Source: an uncultured Collinsella sp. (GTDB taxonomy: Bacteria > Actinomycetota > Coriobacteriia > Coriobacteriales > Coriobacteriaceae). From it: a DNA stretch of 64,000 nt. The position numbers and the translations under genes were made by a program. This document shows, one piece after another, positions 42,379 through 51,837 of the stretch. The stretch lies in contig CANNOC010000006.1 of assembly GCA_947507155.1 (NCBI GenBank), positions 34,787-98,786 on the forward strand, written 5' to 3'. The first letter of the stretch is position 1, and every line of letters begins with the position of its first letter. Under the pieces are notes generated by a model. The model saw nothing but the letters and a program-made list of their open reading frames with translations, searched no databases and was not told the origin of the DNA.

Positions 42379-42921
42379 TTACTCGTGAACGATCTCAACG
42401 TGGACGATCTCGTCGCCGGCACGCAACTGCGAAATCACATCGAGGCCCTCGACCGTGGTGCCAAAGACGGTATAGCCGGAGTCGAGGTTGTGCTGGGCAC
42501 CCAGGCAGAAGTAGAACTGCGAACCTGCGGAATCGGGATCCATGGAACGTGCCATGGCAAGCGCGCCGTCGACGTGGCTGTTACGCGGGTTGGTAGCGAA
42601 CTCGCCCTTGATGCAGTAGCCGGGGCCACCGGTACCGGGCATGCCGTCGGGACCCTCAAGGCCGGCAGCGACATCGGCGCCGGACATATCGCGGGTATTG
42701 GGGTCACCGCCCTGGATCACAAAACCGGGCACATAGCGATGGAACTTAAGGCCGTCGTAAAAACCCATCGTGGAAAGCTCGCAGAAGTTCGCCACGTGGA
42801 TGGGGGCGCCCTCGCCGTCAAACTTGACCTTGATGGTGCCCTTCGACGTCTCGATCACCGCGCACTCATCGCCGGCAAGCTGATACTCGGGCGTGTAGAT
42901 CTCGGTCGTAACACCAAGCAT
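42379..42921 (-). CDS. Cyclophilin-type peptidyl-prolyl cis-trans isomerase
   Basis: TIKVKFDGEGAPIHVANFCELSTMGFYDGLKFHRYVPGFVIQGGDPNTRDMSG...SQFYFCLG; start MLGVTTEIY at 42921. Confidence 0.94.
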   Translation of the reverse strand: MLGVTTEIYTPEYQLAGDECAVIETSKGTIKVKFDGEGAPIHVANFCELSTMGFYDGLKFHRYVPGFVIQGGDPNTRDMSGADVAAGLEGPDGMPGTGGPGYCIKGEFATNPRNSHVDGALAMARSMDPDSAGSQFYFCLGAQHNLDSGYTVFGTTVEGLDVISQLRAGDEIVHVEIVHE

Positions 42922-43026
42922 AAAAATCCTTCCTCGTGCGTTTAAAGCATATTTGGTCAAATTGTAGCAATAAGCACGGGCTTCCATCAATTGCGCACGC
43001 AGGTTATGCCGCCGGAGGGCAACAAA

Positions 43027-44202
43027 TTACGAACGTTGCTGCGGTCTCCATGCGCTCACGTTGGCGTCGTACTGGTTAAGCGCGCTGCTGCCGCCTTGTG
43101 CGATGGGCGCCAGGATCTCGCTCTGACGGGCGCTCAGCGACTCGCCGTCGGGAATGGACAGCGAGATATCCCAGCTCTGGCAGATCACGTCGACACGCTC
43201 GTACATCCACTGGGCAAGCTGCTTTAGATGATCGATGTCCTCCGCATAGACGGTGTCGTCCTGAACCTTGAGGTTATTGAGCTCATCCTGGGTCTTTTTA
43301 ATCTGATCGCGCAGGGCATAAGCGCTCTGCGACAGCTCCTGGCGGGTGGAGAGCGGCGTACGCAGATAGCCGTTATTAAACGAATCGATGACCTCGCCGA
43401 TCTGATCATCGTCGCTGTACGACACGATGGTCTGGTACAGGCCATCGAGCCTGGCGTAGAGTTGGTCGTCGGTTAAGACGGTCTCCTCCTGAACGACCTC
43501 GGACGCATCCTCTTGCTTGGACTCTTTCTCGGTGGCCTCGCCCTTTTGGCGCGACGGGAAGGTGGTCTTGGCGGCCTGGCCAAACTGGTCGTAGAAGCCG
43601 GGCATGACGCCCATAGGATCGGCAGTCACAAACCAATACGCACCACCGCACACGGCGGCGAGCACCGCGATGACGACAAGCGGTTTGGGGATATGGCGCT
43701 TGTGCTTGTGATAGGCATCCTCGTCGGGATGGACCTTGCGCTTGGCCTTTTGCTTTTTGGGCTGGACATCATCGCGCAGGGACACCGGTGTGGGGATATC
43801 GACCTTGGGGATGCCAAAGTCCTTATCGAAGGCAGGCAGCACGCAGGTCTCGTTGGGATCGGCGGCATCCGAGAGCACCGCGGCGGCAGAGGCCGGCGCA
43901 TGGGGCACCTCGGTATCGATCTGCTCCTGCGTCAAGCGCGGAAAGCCGGCCGTGCGGCCTGCTGCCAGATCGGATGCAGCCGCGTCTTTGGAAAGGATGC
44001 CCGGGGCGGGGCGCCCGCACTTGGGACAGGTGCGATCATGCGGGGACAGGCGTGCGCCACAACCATCGCAGAATACGAACTCGGTATGCTCGGGACCGTC
44101 GCCCGGACCAACGTATGCGTTGCAATAGGGGCAGAACGAGGCGCCGTCCTCTATGGTCTTAAGGCAATGCGGGCAGATCACGGCTTCCTCTTTTCGGAGC
44201 AA
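43027..44202 (-). CDS. Zinc-ribbon membrane protein with extracytoplasmic region
   Basis: VICPHCLKTIEDGASFCPYCNAYVG...FCDGCGARLSPHDRTCPKCGRP zinc ribbons; TM LVVIAVLAAVCGGAYWFV. Confidence 0.7.
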   Translation of the reverse strand: MLRKEEAVICPHCLKTIEDGASFCPYCNAYVGPGDGPEHTEFVFCDGCGARLSPHDRTCPKCGRPAPGILSKDAAASDLAAGRTAGFPRLTQEQIDTEVPHAPASAAAVLSDAADPNETCVLPAFDKDFGIPKVDIPTPVSLRDDVQPKKQKAKRKVHPDEDAYHKHKRHIPKPLVVIAVLAAVCGGAYWFVTADPMGVMPGFYDQFGQAAKTTFPSRQKGEATEKESKQEDASEVVQEETVLTDDQLYARLDGLYQTIVSYSDDDQIGEVIDSFNNGYLRTPLSTRQELSQSAYALRDQIKKTQDELNNLKVQDDTVYAEDIDHLKQLAQWMYERVDVICQSWDISLSIPDGESLSARQSEILAPIAQGGSSALNQYDANVSAWRPQQRS

Positions 44203-44290
44203 TTCATACAGTCGAGGTTAGAGCATAACATCGCCACGCCCCCACAGGAGCAAGGCACCAATTCAACATCGCCAGGGTAGTCTTTGTGGA

Positions 44291-44329
44291 GGGATGATTT
44301 TTTAATCCCCGTCCCAGAAAAATCATCCC
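44291..44329. repeat. REP-like hairpin, single copy
   Basis: 12-bp perfect arms GGGATGATTTTT/AAAAATCATCCC, 15-nt loop TAATCCCCGTCCCAG; shares 32 identical nt with both arms of the 52975-53050 element. Confidence 0.85.
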
Positions 44330-44343
44330 GCGGGCGGCTGAAG

Positions 44344-47094
44344 CTAGGCTTTATTTGCGGGCTTTTTCTTCTTGCTCGGCATCGAGACCTTAATGCCCTG
44401 GGCGGACTTGGTCACACGCGAGCGAGTGACGCCCGTGCCCTTCTTTTTCTTGGGCTGGGCCTTTTCCACACCCTCGAGCGCGCGAACCTCGGCCTCGCGA
44501 GCGGTGCGCTCCTCACGGCGCTGCGCCATATCGGCGGCGACGCGCTTGGCAAAACGCTGGGCAGTTGAGCCCGTCGAGCTCACCTTGCCGCCACCGCGAC
44601 CCAGACGGACGCGAACGCCACGGCCAAAGCCGGTGGCAGCATGGCGACGACGCGGCTTAAGCGAATCCATCATCGTGGCGAGCTTAAAGAACACCGTGCA
44701 GGTAAAGACGACGATCGCCAGCAAGATAACGGCCTCGCCCATCGACAGGTTGGCGATGGACAGCAGCTGCGGGAGTCCGATAACACCCGCCAGGATGCCG
44801 ACGACGACAAACACAAAAAGCACCACACGCAAGGGCGTAAGCGGCTGCGAGATACGCCAGATCAGACTCACGCTCGCCGCACACGACGTAAGCAGGCACA
44901 TGGTCGAAAGCGTGAGCTGGTTAAAGCCAAACACGCGCGCTACAAAGATATCGAGCGCCGCAGCCATAATAACCGCCAGTGACGCCGGCAACGCACGCTT
45001 GAGCACGTTGGTCAAGAATGACCCCTTCACGCGGGCGTTGTTGGGCTCCAAACCCAGCACAAAGCCCGGCGCGCCGATGCAGAAGAAGTTGATGAGTGTC
45101 ATCTGAATCGGCTCGAAGGGATACGGCGGAAACGCGATGCACAGCGCCGCCAGGCCCATCGAGAACAGCGTCTTAGTCAAGAACAGCGCCGCAGAGCGCT
45201 GCAGGTTGTTGATGGAGCGACGGCCCTCAGCCACCACGGCGGGCATCGAGGCAAAATCGTTGTCGACCAGCACGATTTCGGCCACGTTGCGTGCGGCATC
45301 GGAACCGGCGGCCATGGCCACGGAGCAGTCGGCCTCCTTGAGCGCCAGCACGTCGTTGACGCCGTCGCCCGTCATGGCAACGGTATGGTCGCGACGTTTG
45401 AGCGCCTGCACGAGTTCGCGCTTCTGCTGCGGCGTCACGCGACCAAAGACGTGGTAGCGATCCACCGCCGCATCAATCTTGGACGGCGTATCGAGCGTCG
45501 TGGCGTCAACGTAGGCATCGGCCCCCGGAACGCCCACCACGCGCGCGATCGACGACACCGTGCGCGGGTCGTCGCCGCTGATCACGTTGAGGGTCACGCC
45601 TTGCTCGTTAAAGTAGCCGATGGTCTCGGCGGCCGAGGTGCGAATCTCATCGCGAATGGTCACAAAGCCCACGGGCTCGGCCTCGCCCACCATATCGCCG
45701 TCGGGCGTAAAGCCGTCCACACGGGCCACCACAAGCACGCGGCAGGTATCGGCAAGCTCGGCTACACGGTTCTCGACCTGCGCAAAGGCGCGCTCCGAAA
45801 GCACAAATTGCGCTGCGCCCATCACATAGGAGCCCTGCGCAAACGAGGCGCCGCTCCACTTTTTGGACGACGAGAACGGAATGACCGCCAGCGGCTCGGA
45901 CACCTCTACCGGGCGGTCAGCGTAATAGTTGAGCAGCGCCTGACAGGTCTCGTTGGCGTCTGCCGAGGTGGCACGCGCCACGTTGGCGAGCGCAAAATCG
46001 AGGACCGTGGTCTCGACGGGGACAGCTGCCTCGTCCGAGTCCGCGCCAAAGCCAACGCCCTCAACAGGCAGCGGGTAGGTACCCTCGACCTCCATACGGC
46101 CCGAGGTAATGGTGCCCGTCTTGTCCAGGCACAGCACGTCGACGCGCGCGAGCGTCTCGATACAGTAGAGCTGCTGCGCGAGTACCTTGCGGCGCGCCAG
46201 ACGCACCGTGGCGATGGCAAGCACCGACGAAGTCAGCAGCACCAGGCCCTGCGGAATCATGCCCAAAAGAGCGCCCACCGTAGACAGCAGCGCCGACGAA
46301 GGCACGCGACCGGCAAGCAGCTCGGAAAAACACCACGAAAGCGCGCTATCGCCCGGCGTACCGGCGGCATCCCACAGCTCGCTCACGCTCGAGGCAAAGA
46401 GCGCCAGGCCGAGCGGAATCATAATGAGGCTCGCAAAGCGCACGATGGCGTTGAGCGCATTCATGATCTCGGAATTGACCTTTTTGACGTACTTGGCCTC
46501 GTTGTTGATCTTGGCCACGTAGTTGTCGGCGCCAACATGGATCACGCGGGCGCGCAGCAGGCCCGAGTCGATAAAGCTGCCGCTCATGAGCTCGGAGCCG
46601 GGCTGCTTTTTGATGAGATCGCTCTCGCCCGTCAGCAGGCTCTCGTTCACGAGTGCCTCACCCGAAACCACCACGGCGTCGGCCGGAATCTGGTCACCGC
46701 GCCCCAAGCGGATGATGTCATCGAGCACGATCTGGTCCAAGTCGAGCTCCACCTCGGCACCGTCGCGCACCGCGATGGCCTTCTTAGAGGTCAGCAGCGT
46801 AAGCTTATCGACCATCTTCTTGGAGCGCATGGACTGGATGACGCCAATTGCCGTGTTCAAGAACACCACGAACAGGAACGTGAGGTTCTTGAACGATCCG
46901 GTCAGCAACACCAAAATCGCCAAGACAGCGTTGATCAAGTTAAACAGCGTGCAGAGGTTCTCGATGATGAGCTCTTTGACCGATTTGGTCTTAAGCTCCA
47001 TGTTGCGGTTGATCTTACCGGAGGCGATGCGCTCCTCGACCTCGGCGGTCGAAAGCCCGCGCTCGATATCCGTTGCTGCCATACCTTGTCCCAT
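44344..47094 (-). CDS. HAD-type P-type cation-transporting ATPase
   Basis: VLCLDKTGTITSGRM phosphorylation motif, VAMTGDGVNDVLALKEADCSVAMAAGSDAARNVAEIVL; start near MGQGMAATD (47094) or MAATD (47082), since the listed ORF N-terminus overlaps a tRNA. Confidence 0.92.
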   Translation of the reverse strand: MGQGMAATDIERGLSTAEVEERIASGKINRNMELKTKSVKELIIENLCTLFNLINAVLAILVLLTGSFKNLTFLFVVFLNTAIGVIQSMRSKKMVDKLTLLTSKKAIAVRDGAEVELDLDQIVLDDIIRLGRGDQIPADAVVVSGEALVNESLLTGESDLIKKQPGSELMSGSFIDSGLLRARVIHVGADNYVAKINNEAKYVKKVNSEIMNALNAIVRFASLIMIPLGLALFASSVSELWDAAGTPGDSALSWCFSELLAGRVPSSALLSTVGALLGMIPQGLVLLTSSVLAIATVRLARRKVLAQQLYCIETLARVDVLCLDKTGTITSGRMEVEGTYPLPVEGVGFGADSDEAAVPVETTVLDFALANVARATSADANETCQALLNYYADRPVEVSEPLAVIPFSSSKKWSGASFAQGSYVMGAAQFVLSERAFAQVENRVAELADTCRVLVVARVDGFTPDGDMVGEAEPVGFVTIRDEIRTSAAETIGYFNEQGVTLNVISGDDPRTVSSIARVVGVPGADAYVDATTLDTPSKIDAAVDRYHVFGRVTPQQKRELVQALKRRDHTVAMTGDGVNDVLALKEADCSVAMAAGSDAARNVAEIVLVDNDFASMPAVVAEGRRSINNLQRSAALFLTKTLFSMGLAALCIAFPPYPFEPIQMTLINFFCIGAPGFVLGLEPNNARVKGSFLTNVLKRALPASLAVIMAAALDIFVARVFGFNQLTLSTMCLLTSCAASVSLIWRISQPLTPLRVVLFVFVVVGILAGVIGLPQLLSIANLSMGEAVILLAIVVFTCTVFFKLATMMDSLKPRRRHAATGFGRGVRVRLGRGGGKVSSTGSTAQRFAKRVAADMAQRREERTAREAEVRALEGVEKAQPKKKKGTGVTRSRVTKSAQGIKVSMPSKKKKPANKA

Positions 47095-47160
47095 CACGTC
47101 GCGTCGGTATAAGAAAACCGCCCGGACCATGCGAGGTTCGGACGGTCTTACGTTCGAGGG

Positions 47161-47234
47161 TGCCCCATGTTGGATTCGAACCAACGGCCTTCTGCTCCGG
47201 AGGCAGACGCTCTAATCCCCTGAGCTAATAGGGC
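47161..47234 (-). tRNA. tRNA-Arg (anticodon CCG)
   Basis: Minus strand GCCCTAT...GTCTGC CTCCGGA GCAGA...GGTTCGAATCC...ATGGGGC-A; cloverleaf arms pair; 3' CCA not encoded. Confidence 0.93.
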
Positions 47235-47365
47235 GAACGGTTGGCATTATACCCAAGTGCGCCACGGGCTAACAAAAGAATAGAAAAAGCTTTGCAATTA
47301 CGTGGGAGACACGGCGCAGAGGCTCACCTTAGAACGCAAAAGTGAAACAATTAGTATAAACTCTC

Positions 47366-47440
47366 ATGCACATATATAACGGCTCGCGATGCGGGCCGTT
47401 TTTGCAAGAGCTATCCATCGAGGTGAGAGGCACACCATGA
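47366..47440 (+). other. Candidate 24-codon upstream ORF overlapping the aroF start (ATGA)
   Basis: ATGCACATATATAACGGC...CACACCATGA encodes MHIYNGSRCGPFLQELSIEVRGTP*; stop TGA overlaps aroF ATG; no clear Shine-Dalgarno seen. Confidence 0.3.
47378..47403 (+). terminator. Terminator-like hairpin in the aroF 5' region
   Basis: AACGGCTCGC-GAT-GCGGGCCGTT (10 bp incl. one T-G) followed by TTT (TTTTT run overlapping stem end), 34 nt before aroF ATG. Confidence 0.65.
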
Positions 47441-48462
47441 TTGCGATTTTAAAGCAGAGCGCCAGCGACGAGGCCGTCGCCCATATCGTCAGCTGGATTG
47501 AGAAGAAGGGTCTCAAGACCGACGTCTCGCGCGGCGAGAACGAGACCATCATCGGCCTGGTGGGCGATACGACCAAGATCGACCCGTTCTTGCTCGAGTC
47601 CATGGATGTCGTCGAGCGCGTGCAGCGCGTCTCCGAGCCCTTTAAGCGTGCCAACCGCAAGTTCCACCCTGAGGACTCCGTCATCGACTGCGGCCACGGC
47701 GTCAAGATCGGCGGCGACCAGTTCCAGGTCATCGCCGGACCCTGCTCCGTCGAGGGCGAAAACCTCATTCGCATCGCACGCCGCGTAAAGGCCGCCGGCG
47801 CCACGATGCTGCGCGGTGGCGCCTACAAGCCCCGCACCTCCCCTTACGCCTACCAGGGCATGGGTCCCGCCGGCCTGGACCTGCTATGCGAGGCATCCGC
47901 TGAGCTCGACATGCCGATCGTCACCGAGATCATGGACCCGCGCGACGTGCAGGTCTTCTTGGATAAGAAGATCGACGTCATGCAGATCGGCGCCCGCAAC
48001 GCGCAGAACTTCCCCCTGCTCAAGGAGGTCGGCAAGACCAAGACCCCGGTCCTGCTCAAGCGCGGCATGTCCGGCACCGTCGACGAGTTGCTCATGGCTG
48101 CCGAGTACATCATGAGCGAGGGCAACGACAACGTCATCCTGTGCGAGCGCGGCATTCGCACCTTCGAGACCCGCACCCGCAACACCTTCGACCTCAACGC
48201 CGTGCCGGTGCTGCACCACCTATCGCACCTGCCCGTCGTCGCCGACCCCAGCCACGCCACCGGCTACACCCGCTATGTCGAGCCCATGGCGCTCGCCGCG
48301 ACTGCCTGCGGCGCCAACGGTCTGGAGATCGAGGTCCACGACGACCCGAGCCACGCTTGGTCCGACGGTGCTCAGGCCCTCACCCCCGACCAGTTCGACG
48401 ACACCATGCGCCGCATCCGCGCCATCCGCGAGGTCGTCTGCCAAGAGACCGTTCAGGAGTAA
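47437..48462 (+). CDS. aroF: 3-deoxy-7-phosphoheptulonate (DAHP) synthase with N-terminal ferredoxin-like regulatory domain
   Basis: MIAILKQSASDEAVAHIVSWIEKKGLKTDVS..., FQVIAGPCSVEGENLIRIARRVKAAGATMLRGGAYKPRTSPYAYQGMG, ADPSHATGY. Confidence 0.95.
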   Translation: MIAILKQSASDEAVAHIVSWIEKKGLKTDVSRGENETIIGLVGDTTKIDPFLLESMDVVERVQRVSEPFKRANRKFHPEDSVIDCGHGVKIGGDQFQVIAGPCSVEGENLIRIARRVKAAGATMLRGGAYKPRTSPYAYQGMGPAGLDLLCEASAELDMPIVTEIMDPRDVQVFLDKKIDVMQIGARNAQNFPLLKEVGKTKTPVLLKRGMSGTVDELLMAAEYIMSEGNDNVILCERGIRTFETRTRNTFDLNAVPVLHHLSHLPVVADPSHATGYTRYVEPMALAATACGANGLEIEVHDDPSHAWSDGAQALTPDQFDDTMRRIRAIREVVCQETVQE

Positions 48463-48465
48463 CCC

Positions 48466-49380
48466 ATGGGTACGGTGAGAAACGCACGCGTCAACCAGGG
48501 TGGACCCAAGTGCGCCGGCATCGTGGGCCTGGGCCTCATCGGCGGCAGCTTTGCCCGCGGCTATGCGCAGGCGGGCGTTCGCGTGCTTGCCTGGGACCCC
48601 GACGATGACGTGATGACGGCCGCCAGCATGGGTACCGTCGCCGGCGAGCTCAACGACGAGACGCTCGGCGAGTGCGACATCATCGTCCTTGCCTGCTATC
48701 CTAAAGGATGCATCGAGTGGCTCGAGGCCCACGCCCAGGCGCTCGCCGACGCCACCGACACCGAAGCCATCATGGGCCCCGTGGTGATCGACACCGTGGG
48801 TGTGAAGGGCATTGTGTGTGAGCGGGCCTTTGAGCTCGCACGAGAGCACGGCTTTTACTTTGTGGGCGCACACCCCATGGCGGGCACCCAGTTCTCGGGC
48901 TACGCGCACTCCCGCGCCGACTTGTTCCAGGGCGCACCGCTCGTGCTCGTTCCGCCTGCGGTAGACGATGCCCTTAAGCTGGAGCTCTTGGGCCAGGTAC
49001 GCGAGATGGTGCGTCCCTTGGGGTTTGGCAAGTTCAGCGTGACCACCGCCGCCGAGCACGACCGCGTGATCGCATTTACGAGCCAGCTCGCACACGTGGT
49101 GTCCAACGCCTACGTAAAGAGCCCCACCGCCCAGGTCCACCACGGCTTTTCGGCCGGCAGCTACCGCGACCTCACGCGCGTGGCACACCTCAACCCCCAG
49201 ATGTGGTCGGAGCTCATGATCGACGACGCCGACGCGCTCGCCTTCGAGATCGACCATCTGATCGATTCGCTCGGCGCCTACAGCCGCGCGCTCAAAGACC
49301 GCGACCAGCGTTATCTTGAGAACCTTCTTGCCGAGGGCGATCGCATCAAGCGCGCGCTCGACGACGAGAGCGCCCACTAG
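48466..49380 (+). CDS. tyrA: Prephenate dehydrogenase
   Basis: CAGIVGLGLIGGSFARGYAQAG...FYFVGAHPMAGTQFSGYAHSRADLFQGAPLVLVP. Confidence 0.93.
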   Translation: MGTVRNARVNQGGPKCAGIVGLGLIGGSFARGYAQAGVRVLAWDPDDDVMTAASMGTVAGELNDETLGECDIIVLACYPKGCIEWLEAHAQALADATDTEAIMGPVVIDTVGVKGIVCERAFELAREHGFYFVGAHPMAGTQFSGYAHSRADLFQGAPLVLVPPAVDDALKLELLGQVREMVRPLGFGKFSVTTAAEHDRVIAFTSQLAHVVSNAYVKSPTAQVHHGFSAGSYRDLTRVAHLNPQMWSELMIDDADALAFEIDHLIDSLGAYSRALKDRDQRYLENLLAEGDRIKRALDDESAH

Positions 49381-49416
49381 ACCACCCATCACGCCAGGTC
49401 GAAAGGACCATAGCTT

Positions 49417-50523
49417 ATGGCGATTACCATCGATATCGACACCGCACGCCCCTACCAGGTGCACGTCGGCACGTTTTTGCTGGAGCAGGCGGGCCCGCTC
49501 GTCCGAGCCACCGCCGGCGGATCACGCGCCGTCATTGTGACGGACACCAACGTAGGTCCCCTCTACCAGATGCCCGTTAAGCAGAGCCTGGAGGCATCAG
49601 GCTATGAGGTAAGCATTTGCACCTTCGAGGCCGGCGAGGCACACAAGCGCGCCGAGACCTACGTTGCCATTCTTGAGTTTGTAGCCGAGCACGAGCTTTC
49701 GCGTTCCGACGTGATCGTGGCGCTCGGCGGCGGCGTCGTGGGCGACGTAGCCGGCTTTGTGGCCGCCACCTACATGCGCGGCTGCAAGTTTGTGCAGATC
49801 CCCACGAGCCTGCTCGCCATGGTGGACTCGTCGGTGGGCGGCAAGACGGCCATCGACCTGGCCGCCGGCAAAAATCTCGCCGGTGCCTTTTGGCAGCCGA
49901 GCGTAGTTATCGCCGACGTGGGATGCCTTGCCACCCTCACGCCCGAGCAGTTCGCCGACGGCTGCGGCGAGGTCGTCAAGCACGCCGTGATTGCCGATCC
50001 GGAGCTTTTCGCCGAGCTGGAGAAGACCCCGCTCACGCTTGAGCTGCTGAACCGCGACGTGGCCCGCGTGGCGCTCATCATCGCCCGCAATATCGACATT
50101 AAGCGCGCTGTGGTCGTTGCCGACGAGCGCGAGACCAACCAGCGCAAACTCCTCAACTTTGGACACAGCGCCGGACATGCCGTCGAGGCCTGCGAGCACT
50201 TTGAGCTGGGACACGGCAACTGCGTGTCGATCGGCATGGGTATCATCACGCGCGCCGCGGCCCTGCACGGCATTTGCGATGCCGAGCTGCCTGGTCGCAT
50301 CGAGGAGCTCTGCGCCCGCCACGGCCTCAAGACCCGCTGTGAGCTTTCCGCCGACACCGTCTTTGCCGAGGCGTTGCACGACAAAAAACGCGCCGGTGAC
50401 ACCATCGATCTGGTGATTCCGCACGGTATTGGCCGCTGCAGCATCGACCGCACGCCGCTATCCACCTTCCATGACTTAATTGCCGAGGGCCTCGGCCAGA
50501 AGGGAGACGCATCCGCATGCTAG
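49417..50523 (+). CDS. aroB: 3-dehydroquinate synthase
   Basis: VIVALGGGVVGDVAGFVAATYMRGCKFVQIPTSLLAMVDSSVGGKTAIDLAAGKNLAGAF. Confidence 0.97.
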   Translation: MAITIDIDTARPYQVHVGTFLLEQAGPLVRATAGGSRAVIVTDTNVGPLYQMPVKQSLEASGYEVSICTFEAGEAHKRAETYVAILEFVAEHELSRSDVIVALGGGVVGDVAGFVAATYMRGCKFVQIPTSLLAMVDSSVGGKTAIDLAAGKNLAGAFWQPSVVIADVGCLATLTPEQFADGCGEVVKHAVIADPELFAELEKTPLTLELLNRDVARVALIIARNIDIKRAVVVADERETNQRKLLNFGHSAGHAVEACEHFELGHGNCVSIGMGIITRAAALHGICDAELPGRIEELCARHGLKTRCELSADTVFAEALHDKKRAGDTIDLVIPHGIGRCSIDRTPLSTFHDLIAEGLGQKGDASAC

Positions 50524-51836
50524 CCCGCATCACCCCCTCCCCGCTCAAGGGCACCGTCCCCGCCATCGCATCCAAATCGATGGCGCACCGCTTGATTATC
50601 TGCGCTGCGCTCGCCAACGGAGAAACGCATGTGACCTGCAACACCACCTGCGCCGATATTGAGGCCACGGTGCGCTGCCTCACGTCGCTGGGCGCCCGCA
50701 TCGAGACCGTCGAGGATGGCTTCCAGGTCCATCCCACCATGAAGAGTATTGAGTTCGGCCTGCTCAAGGCACTTGCGGGCGGCACGCTCGACTGCGGCGA
50801 GAGCGGCTCCACGCTCCGCTTTATGCTGCCCGTCGCCTGCGCGCTGGGGGCAGAGGCAACCTTTGTGGGCCAGGGTCGTCTGGGCGCACGCCCCCTCTCT
50901 CCGCTCTCCGACGAGATCATTGCCGCCGGCTGCGACCTGCAGGGCCTGGGCGGCTTTCCGCTCAAGACAAGCGGCCGCATGCGCCCGGGCACCTTTATCC
51001 TGCCGGGCAACGTGAGCTCGCAGTACATCTCCGGCCTGCTGCTGGCGGCCCCGCTGCTGGCCCAGCCCTCCTGCGTGCAGGTGACCGGCCTTATCGAGAG
51101 CCGCCCCTATATCAACCTGACCATCCAGGCCATGAAGGCCTTCGGCGTCGAGGTCAACGTCGAGCGTATCCCCGCCAAGGACGGCCAACCCGAGATCACG
51201 AACTTCCGCGTGAGCAGCGGCTCGTACCGCACGCCTGGCAACGTGGCTGTCGAGGGCGACTGGTCCAACGCCGCCTTTTGGCTGTGTGCCGGCGCCATCG
51301 GCTCCGACCCCATCACTGTCGAGGGCGTGTCGCTCAGCTCCGCGCAGGGTGATCGCAACGTGCTTGCCGCGCTCTCGCGCTTTGGCGCCCGCATCGTGCG
51401 CTCCACCAACGCCGCCACTGTGCAGTCCGACAAGCTCGCCGGCTTTGAAATGAGCGCGCACGACATTCCGGACCTGGTGCCCGTTATCTCTGCCGTGGCA
51501 TCGTTGGCGCAAGGCCGCACGTTCATCCGCGACTGCGCCCGCCTGCGCATCAAGGAATCCGACCGTCTGGCCACCACCACCCGCGAGCTCACCGCACTGG
51601 GCGCACAGGTGCGCATTGCCGGCGACGACCTCATCATCAAGGGTGTCGACGCCTTTACCGGCGGCGAGGTCGATTCGCACAACGACCACCGCATCGCCAT
51701 GATGGCCGCCATCGCTGCGAGCCGCGCCACTGGCGAGGTCGTGATCCACGGCGCCGAGGCCGTCAACAAGTCCTATCCCGACTTCTTCGACCACTACCGC
51801 CTGCTGGGCGGCAAGGTCACACTCGAGGAGGAATAG
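50517..51836 (+). CDS. aroA: 5-enolpyruvylshikimate-3-phosphate synthase
   Basis: LKGTVPAIASKSMAHRLIICAALANG...DCGESGSTLRFMLPVA...LRIKESDRLATTTRELTALGA. Confidence 0.96.
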   Translation: MLARITPSPLKGTVPAIASKSMAHRLIICAALANGETHVTCNTTCADIEATVRCLTSLGARIETVEDGFQVHPTMKSIEFGLLKALAGGTLDCGESGSTLRFMLPVACALGAEATFVGQGRLGARPLSPLSDEIIAAGCDLQGLGGFPLKTSGRMRPGTFILPGNVSSQYISGLLLAAPLLAQPSCVQVTGLIESRPYINLTIQAMKAFGVEVNVERIPAKDGQPEITNFRVSSGSYRTPGNVAVEGDWSNAAFWLCAGAIGSDPITVEGVSLSSAQGDRNVLAALSRFGARIVRSTNAATVQSDKLAGFEMSAHDIPDLVPVISAVASLAQGRTFIRDCARLRIKESDRLATTTRELTALGAQVRIAGDDLIIKGVDAFTGGEVDSHNDHRIAMMAAIAASRATGEVVIHGAEAVNKSYPDFFDHYRLLGGKVTLEEE

Positions 51837-51837
51837 C

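Noticed and set aside
45385-47112. 575-aa plus-strand ORF opposite the P-type ATPase
   Set aside because: Antisense shadow of a gene with clear motifs
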